A stretch of DNA of 64,000 nt from Saccharopolyspora erythraea NRRL 2338 (GTDB lineage Bacteria > Actinomycetota > Actinomycetes > Mycobacteriales > Pseudonocardiaceae): NCBI RefSeq assembly GCF_000062885.1, contig NC_009142.1:992001-1056000 (forward strand). Reading direction: 5' to 3'. A program made the position numbers and the translations under genes. Positions within the stretch are counted from its first letter, which is position 1, and each line of letters begins with the position of its first letter. The notes under the pieces were generated by a model. It had not been told where the DNA came from and did not search any database. It worked only from the letters and a program-made list of their open reading frames with translations. This document shows, one piece after another, positions 59,783-64,000 of the stretch.

Positions 59783-60763
59783 CTACTCGAACGAGTCGTC
59801 GCGCCGCGGCCTGCGCGGCCGGCGCGGCGGCTCCGCCTTCGGCTCCGGCGGCCGCCCGCGCCCCGGCGCGGGCCGCTGCGCGCCCCGCCCAGGCGGCACC
59901 GCGCGCCCCTCGCGCTCCGCCCGCGGGTCGCCCGCGCGTCCGCGCGGGTCCGCGCCCCGCGCTCCGCGCCCGGGCGCCTGCCCGCGCGCCCGCGGGTCGC
60001 CGTCGCGCGCCGGGCGTCCCGCCCCGCGCTCGTCGCCGCGCTTCGCCGCGCCGCGGCGCGGGTCTCGCTCCGGGGGGCGCTTCGCGCCGCCTTCCGGCGG
60101 GCGCTTGGCTTCGCGCTCGGCCATCTTCGCCGAGCCCGCCGCGAGCTTCGCGTCGCGCCGGGCGTCCCTGCGCGCGTCGCGGTCGGCGGACCGCTTCGCG
60201 CGGCCTTCCGCGGCCTGCTTGCGGGTCGGGGTGTCGCCGTCCTCGGGCGGCAGCTTGGGCAGCGGTCGCCGCTTGGTGGCCGCTTCGGCGTTGGCGTGCG
60301 GCGAGCGCTGTAGCACGTACATCCGCAGCAGACCGATCACGACCGCGAGCGCGGTGGTCGCGGCCATCACCGGGAAGCTGCCGATCAGCGGGTTGACCAC
60401 GGCCAGCGCCTTGGCGGCCAGCCCGCCGTCCTTGGGCGTGCCGCTGCCGGTGAGCAGCACCAGCACGGGCATGACCATCGCCAGCACCAGCGGCGGCTGC
60501 ACCATCGGGCCGAACATGTTGGCACGTTTGATGAACGCGACCGCCAGCATCGAGCCGACGAAGAAGCATGCCTTGAACAGCAGCCCCGGCTGCGACCAGA
60601 TCAGGATGTCGAGCAGGGTGCCCACCGCGGTGGGCACTGCTGCCAGCAGCAATGCACCCCAAAGTGGTACGCCCCTGGTGGTGCCGAAAGCCGAGAGTTC
60701 CGACCAGGAAGGCGCGCCGTTGTCGGGGGCAGGTGCGTCCGGGCGCTCGCGGGTGGCGGTCAC
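59783..60763 (-). CDS. DUF6542 membrane protein with long low-complexity tail
   Basis: A 326-residue protein from GTG (MTATRERPDAP). Residues about 30-165 hold four transmembrane helices (VPLWGALLLAAVPTAVGTLLDIL, PGLLFKACFFVGSMLAVAFI, PPLVLAMVMPVLVLL, MAATTALAVVIGLLRMYVL). The remaining 160 residues are a disordered, highly charged Arg/Asp/Gly/Pro tail with RRDARRDAKL-type repeats. It corresponds to Rv1111c beside ispH. Function unknown. Confidence 0.8.
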   Translation of the reverse strand: MTATRERPDAPAPDNGAPSWSELSAFGTTRGVPLWGALLLAAVPTAVGTLLDILIWSQPGLLFKACFFVGSMLAVAFIKRANMFGPMVQPPLVLAMVMPVLVLLTGSGTPKDGGLAAKALAVVNPLIGSFPVMAATTALAVVIGLLRMYVLQRSPHANAEAATKRRPLPKLPPEDGDTPTRKQAAEGRAKRSADRDARRDARRDAKLAAGSAKMAEREAKRPPEGGAKRPPERDPRRGAAKRGDERGAGRPARDGDPRARGQAPGRGARGADPRGRAGDPRAEREGRAVPPGRGAQRPAPGRGRPPEPKAEPPRRPRRPRRDDSFE

Positions 60764-60912
60764 AGGTACTAACCGTAACGGTCCAGTACCCGGGATCGGA
60801 GACACTGTCGGCGAACTTGCTCATGAACCGGTTCGGTTCCTGCCGTTGTGACCGGTATGTGATGTCCGTGCAGCCGAATGGCTGCCCGTTCACCAGGCCC
60901 AGCGTGTGAGTC

Positions 60913-60942
60913 TTGACACAGGACCCACCTGCATCTTAGCGT
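60913..60942 (+). promoter_or_regulatory. Promoter of the ribose-type ABC operon
   Basis: -35 TTGACA (60913-60918), 18-base spacer, -10 TAGCGT (60937-60942), leaving a leader of about 40 bases before ATG at 60990. The -35 is a perfect consensus. Confidence 0.6.
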
Positions 60943-60989
60943 CCGGGCAATCGTTTTCTCATGCGCATGCCACCGCGACTGGGGGTCGT

Positions 60990-62576
60990 ATGAGCACAGC
61001 AGCGGCGCTGGTCGAGATGACCGGGATCACCAAGCGCTACGGGGGCGTGGTGGCCTGCGACGGCGTGGACCTCACCGTCCGCGCCGGGGAGGTGCACGCG
61101 CTGCTCGGTGAGAACGGGGCGGGCAAGTCGACGCTCATGCGGGTGCTCTCCGGCGACATCGCCGACTACGAGGGTTCGGTGGCGATCGAGGGCCGCCAGG
61201 TGCGCTTCGGCAAGCCCGCCGATGCCCAGCAGGCCGGCATCGCGATGATCCACCAGGAGCTCGACCTGGTGCCCGCGCTCTCGGTGGCCGAGAACCTCTA
61301 CCTCGGCCGGGAGCTGCGCAACCGGTTCGGCGGTGTCGACCGGCGCCGGATGGCCGCCCGCACCCGCGAACTGCTCAAGCGCACCGGCATCGACCTCGAC
61401 CCCGCCCGCGCCGTCGGTGAGCTGCGGGTCGGCGAGCAGCAGCTGGTCACCATCGCGAGGGCGCTGCTGCTCGACGCCAAGGTCCTGATCATGGACGAGC
61501 CGACGTCGGCGCTGTCCAACACCGAGGTCGAGCGGCTGTTCGCGGTGATCGGCGAGCTGCGCCGCCGCGGCACCGGCGTCGTCTACATCTCGCACCGCAT
61601 GGACGAGATCGGCCAGATCGCCGACCGGGCGACCGTGCTGCGCAACGGCCGGTGGGTCGCCGAGTTCGACGCCAGGCGGGTCACCGCCGAACAGGCCGCC
61701 GAGGCGATGGTCGGCCGCGAGGTGCAGACCATGTTCCGCACCGGGAAGACCGAGATCGGTGACGAGCTGCTGACGCTGTCGGGCTTCGCGGTCCGCCCGC
61801 GCAGGCCCCGCGTGGGCAGGCGGGAGCCGGACGGCATCGACCTGACCGTGCGCGCCGGCGAGATCGTCGGTTTATGCGGTCTGCTGGGCTCCGGGCGCAC
61901 CGAGCTGCTGGAGACGCTGTTCGGCGCGGGTTCGCCGGGGACCTGGGAAGGCACGGTGACGCTGGGCGGACGCACGGTGCGGCCGAGGGGGCCGCGCCAG
62001 GCGCTGCGCGAGGGCATCGCCTTCGTCCCCGAGGACCGCCGCGCGGCCGGGCTGGTCCTCGGGCACTCGGTGATGGCCAACACCGTGCTCTCGGTGGTGG
62101 ACCGGCTCGGCGTCGGCGGGCTGGTGCGCCGCCGCTCCGAGGTGAGCACGACCCAGGAGAGCGTCCGCAGGCTCAAGGTCAAGCTCGGCAGGATCCTCGA
62201 CCCGGTCGGCACTCTTTCGGGTGGCAACCAGCAGAAGGTCGTCTTCGGCCGGATGCTGCTGACCGAGCCGCGGCTGCTGCTGCTCGACGACCCGACGCGC
62301 GGCGTGGACATCGGCGCGAAGGCCGAGATCTACCAGCTGCTCAGCGACATCGCCGCGCAGGGCATCGGGGTGCTGCTGGCCTCGTCCGAGCTGCCCGAGC
62401 TGGTCGGTGTGTGCAGCCGGGTCGTCGTGCTGCGCGGCGGGCGCAGTGTGGCCGAGTTCCGGACCGCCGAGACGGGTGAAGCCGAATTGTTGGCCGCCGC
62501 GATGGGCGAGAGGGTTTCCGCCGGCGGTGGTGACGCGGCGGGGACCGGCCCCGTCGCGGGGGGAGGTGCGCGGTGA
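60990..62576 (+). CDS. Ribose/xylose-type sugar ABC transporter ATPase
   Basis: A 528-residue fused double ATPase (RbsA/MglA/XylG type). First domain: Walker A GENGAGKST, signature LRVGEQQL and Walker B VLIMDEPTS. Second domain: degenerate Walker A GLLGSGRTELL, LSGGNQQKV and LLLLDDPTRGVD. It energises uptake of a pentose or hexose with the following permease and binding protein. The start MSTAAALVEM has GGGGG upstream. Confidence 0.92.
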   Translation: MSTAAALVEMTGITKRYGGVVACDGVDLTVRAGEVHALLGENGAGKSTLMRVLSGDIADYEGSVAIEGRQVRFGKPADAQQAGIAMIHQELDLVPALSVAENLYLGRELRNRFGGVDRRRMAARTRELLKRTGIDLDPARAVGELRVGEQQLVTIARALLLDAKVLIMDEPTSALSNTEVERLFAVIGELRRRGTGVVYISHRMDEIGQIADRATVLRNGRWVAEFDARRVTAEQAAEAMVGREVQTMFRTGKTEIGDELLTLSGFAVRPRRPRVGRREPDGIDLTVRAGEIVGLCGLLGSGRTELLETLFGAGSPGTWEGTVTLGGRTVRPRGPRQALREGIAFVPEDRRAAGLVLGHSVMANTVLSVVDRLGVGGLVRRRSEVSTTQESVRRLKVKLGRILDPVGTLSGGNQQKVVFGRMLLTEPRLLLLDDPTRGVDIGAKAEIYQLLSDIAAQGIGVLLASSELPELVGVCSRVVVLRGGRSVAEFRTAETGEAELLAAAMGERVSAGGGDAAGTGPVAGGGAR

Positions 62577-63637
62577 CCGACCGGACCGACGAGCGGGCCC
62601 CGACTCCGGCCACGCAACCCGGCGGCGGGCCGCCCGCCGCGCCGCCGCGGTCCTCGCGCGCGGGGACCGTCGAGACGCTGTTCCGATTCCAGAGCTTCTT
62701 CGGGCTGCTCGCGGTGTTCGTGGCCGCGGTGGTCTTCTCGCCGCGCAAGGACGGCGAGATCCTGTTCCTGTCCAGCGACAACCTGTTCAACATCATCCGC
62801 GCGGTCTCGGAGATCGGGATCATCGGCATCGGGCTGACCTTCGTCATCCTGATCGGCGGCATCGACCTGTCGGTGGGCTCGGTGCTCGGGCTCGCCGCGG
62901 TCGGCTCGGCCGTGCTGATGATCAACAGCGACTTCGGGGTGCTGTCGACGGTCTCGATCGTGCTGCTGGCGGGTGTCGTGTTCGGCCTCCTGCAGGGCAC
63001 CGCGGTCTCCCTGCTCGGCGTGCAGGCGTTCATCGTGACGCTGGCCGGCCTGCAGATAGCCCGCGGTCTCGCGCGCATGTGGTCTGGCGGCGAGACGGTG
63101 CAGATCTCCTACGGCGACGGACCCGACCAGGCACCGATGGCGTTCTCGCTGCTCGGCGAGCGCACCTTCGGCGGTGTGGTGCCGATCCCGGCGCTGATCT
63201 TCGCCGCGGTCGCGGTCGCGGCGATCCTGTTCCTGCGCACCAGCGCCTACTCGCGCCACCTGTACGCGATCGGCGGCAACGAGAAGGCCGCGCGGCTCTC
63301 GGGTGTCCCGGTGAACCGGGTCAAGATCATCGCCTTCGGCATCGCCGGGTTCTGCGCGGCGCTGGCGGGCATCGTGCACGCGGGCCAGCTCAACGCGGGC
63401 AGCCCCAACGACGGCATCGCCTACGAGCTGGACGGGATCGCGGCGGTGGTGGTCGGCGGGACCAGCCTCGCCGGTGGCCGCGGGTCGGTGATCGGCACGA
63501 TCGCCGGTGCGCTGCTGCTGGGCATCCTCAACAACATCCTGAGCCTCAACAGCGTCAACACCGACATGCAGTTGCTGATCAAGGGTCTGGTGATCGTCGC
63601 GGCTGCGGCATTGCAACGGTTGCGCCCCACGTCGTAG
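62573..63637 (+). CDS. Ribose/xylose-type sugar ABC transporter permease
   Basis: A 354-residue permease (RbsC type) starting at GTG in a 4-base overlap with the ATPase gene. A 40-residue proline-rich tail precedes 8-10 helices; GGIDLSVGSVLGLAA and GGNEKAARLSGVPVNRVKI are the family signatures. The sugar cannot be named from the permease. Confidence 0.92.
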   Translation: MTDRTDERAPTPATQPGGGPPAAPPRSSRAGTVETLFRFQSFFGLLAVFVAAVVFSPRKDGEILFLSSDNLFNIIRAVSEIGIIGIGLTFVILIGGIDLSVGSVLGLAAVGSAVLMINSDFGVLSTVSIVLLAGVVFGLLQGTAVSLLGVQAFIVTLAGLQIARGLARMWSGGETVQISYGDGPDQAPMAFSLLGERTFGGVVPIPALIFAAVAVAAILFLRTSAYSRHLYAIGGNEKAARLSGVPVNRVKIIAFGIAGFCAALAGIVHAGQLNAGSPNDGIAYELDGIAAVVVGGTSLAGGRGSVIGTIAGALLLGILNNILSLNSVNTDMQLLIKGLVIVAAAALQRLRPTS

Positions 63638-63670
63638 CCGCACAGCGGGAACCATCCGGGAGGAAGCACG

Positions 63671-64000
63671 ATGCGCAAGACAACGAGGTCCTTGTTCGCG
63701 ATGACGTGCGCTGCGGTGGCCATAGCCGCGGCCGGCTGCGGTACGACGAGTGAGAACACCGGCCAGGTCCAGCAGCAGGACCCGACGAAGGCGTGCAAGG
63801 GCCCGGACAGCAAGTACACGATCGGCATGAGCCAGGCCAACCTCGCCGAACCCTACCGGGTGCGGATGGACGAGGACATCCGCAAGGCCGCGGAGAAGGT
63901 CCCGCAGTTCGATGTGCAGTTCGCCGACGCGGCCAAGGACAACTCCAAGCAGGTCAGCGACGTCGAGAACTTCATGACCAAGAAGGTCGACCTGCTGATG
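63671..64000 (+). CDS. Sugar ABC transporter substrate-binding lipoprotein, 3' end missing
   Basis: The first 110 residues of a periplasmic-binding protein; the frame is open to the right edge. A lipoprotein signal (MRKTTRSLFAMTCAAVAIAAAGC) is followed by YTIGMSQANLAEPYRVRMDEDIRKAAEKV, the RbsB-type first lobe. GGGAGGAAG precedes the ATG. It completes the three-gene transporter. Confidence 0.88.
   Translation, partial: MRKTTRSLFAMTCAAVAIAAAGCGTTSENTGQVQQQDPTKACKGPDSKYTIGMSQANLAEPYRVRMDEDIRKAAEKVPQFDVQFADAAKDNSKQVSDVENFMTKKVDLLM

Overview
The window is high-GC actinobacterial chromosome. Frequent GTG/TTG starts, mycothiol S-conjugate amidase, and a gene order that follows the Mycobacterium tuberculosis Rv1074c-Rv1111c backbone (recalled gene order, not aligned here) point to Pseudonocardiales. 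Saccharopolyspora or a close relative is my best guess (inference).

Layout. 1-5.5 kb is a decaying accessory island: the 3' part of a type II Wadjet-like SMC gene (jetC), no jetD after it, a pseudogene with three frameshifts, and a pRiA4b ORF-3 protein. 5.5-9.2 kb holds a DoxX-like protein, LysR and TetR regulators and a stand-alone YidC. 9.2-14 kb holds a class F sortase next to its likely wall-protein substrate, a Bax-inhibitor-1 protein, and two intergenic repeat arrays. One array has about nine 53-bp units, each carrying a palindrome.

14-30 kb is conserved core: thiolase, SGNH hydrolase, cystathionine beta-synthase, a Pra-like membrane protein, an IS30-family insertion, metB, ilvA, hppD with a divergent Lrp regulator, greA, a DUF4307 protein, mca and its small membrane partner, and DNA ligase ligB. 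30-42 kb holds DUF4288 and frameshifted DUF3800 genes, guaB1, phoH2, a DUF885 protein, two tandem small secreted chaplin-like proteins, a cis-prenyltransferase, hemolysin III, a GNAT enzyme and a DUF255 thioredoxin-like protein.

42.2-49 kb is a tightly coupled polyol/pentitol operon: binding protein, two permeases, zinc dehydrogenase, DeoR regulator and xylulokinase, with no ATPase gene. 49-60.8 kb returns to core: fumarase, glpX, xseB, an unknown gene, xseA, a lipid-droplet protein homologue, ispH and a DUF6542 protein. A protease/ferredoxin reductase/protease cassette sits between fumarase and glpX. The window ends inside a ribose-type ABC transporter operon.

How the genes relate. Cbs and the MetB-type enzyme form a transsulfuration pair and Mca uses the resulting cysteine as mycothiol. 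HppD and its divergent Lrp regulator share an intergenic region with an inverted repeat. The sortase and wall protein form one transcription unit. The DeoR regulator probably controls the polyol operon through an inverted repeat that abuts the promoter at 42250-42278.
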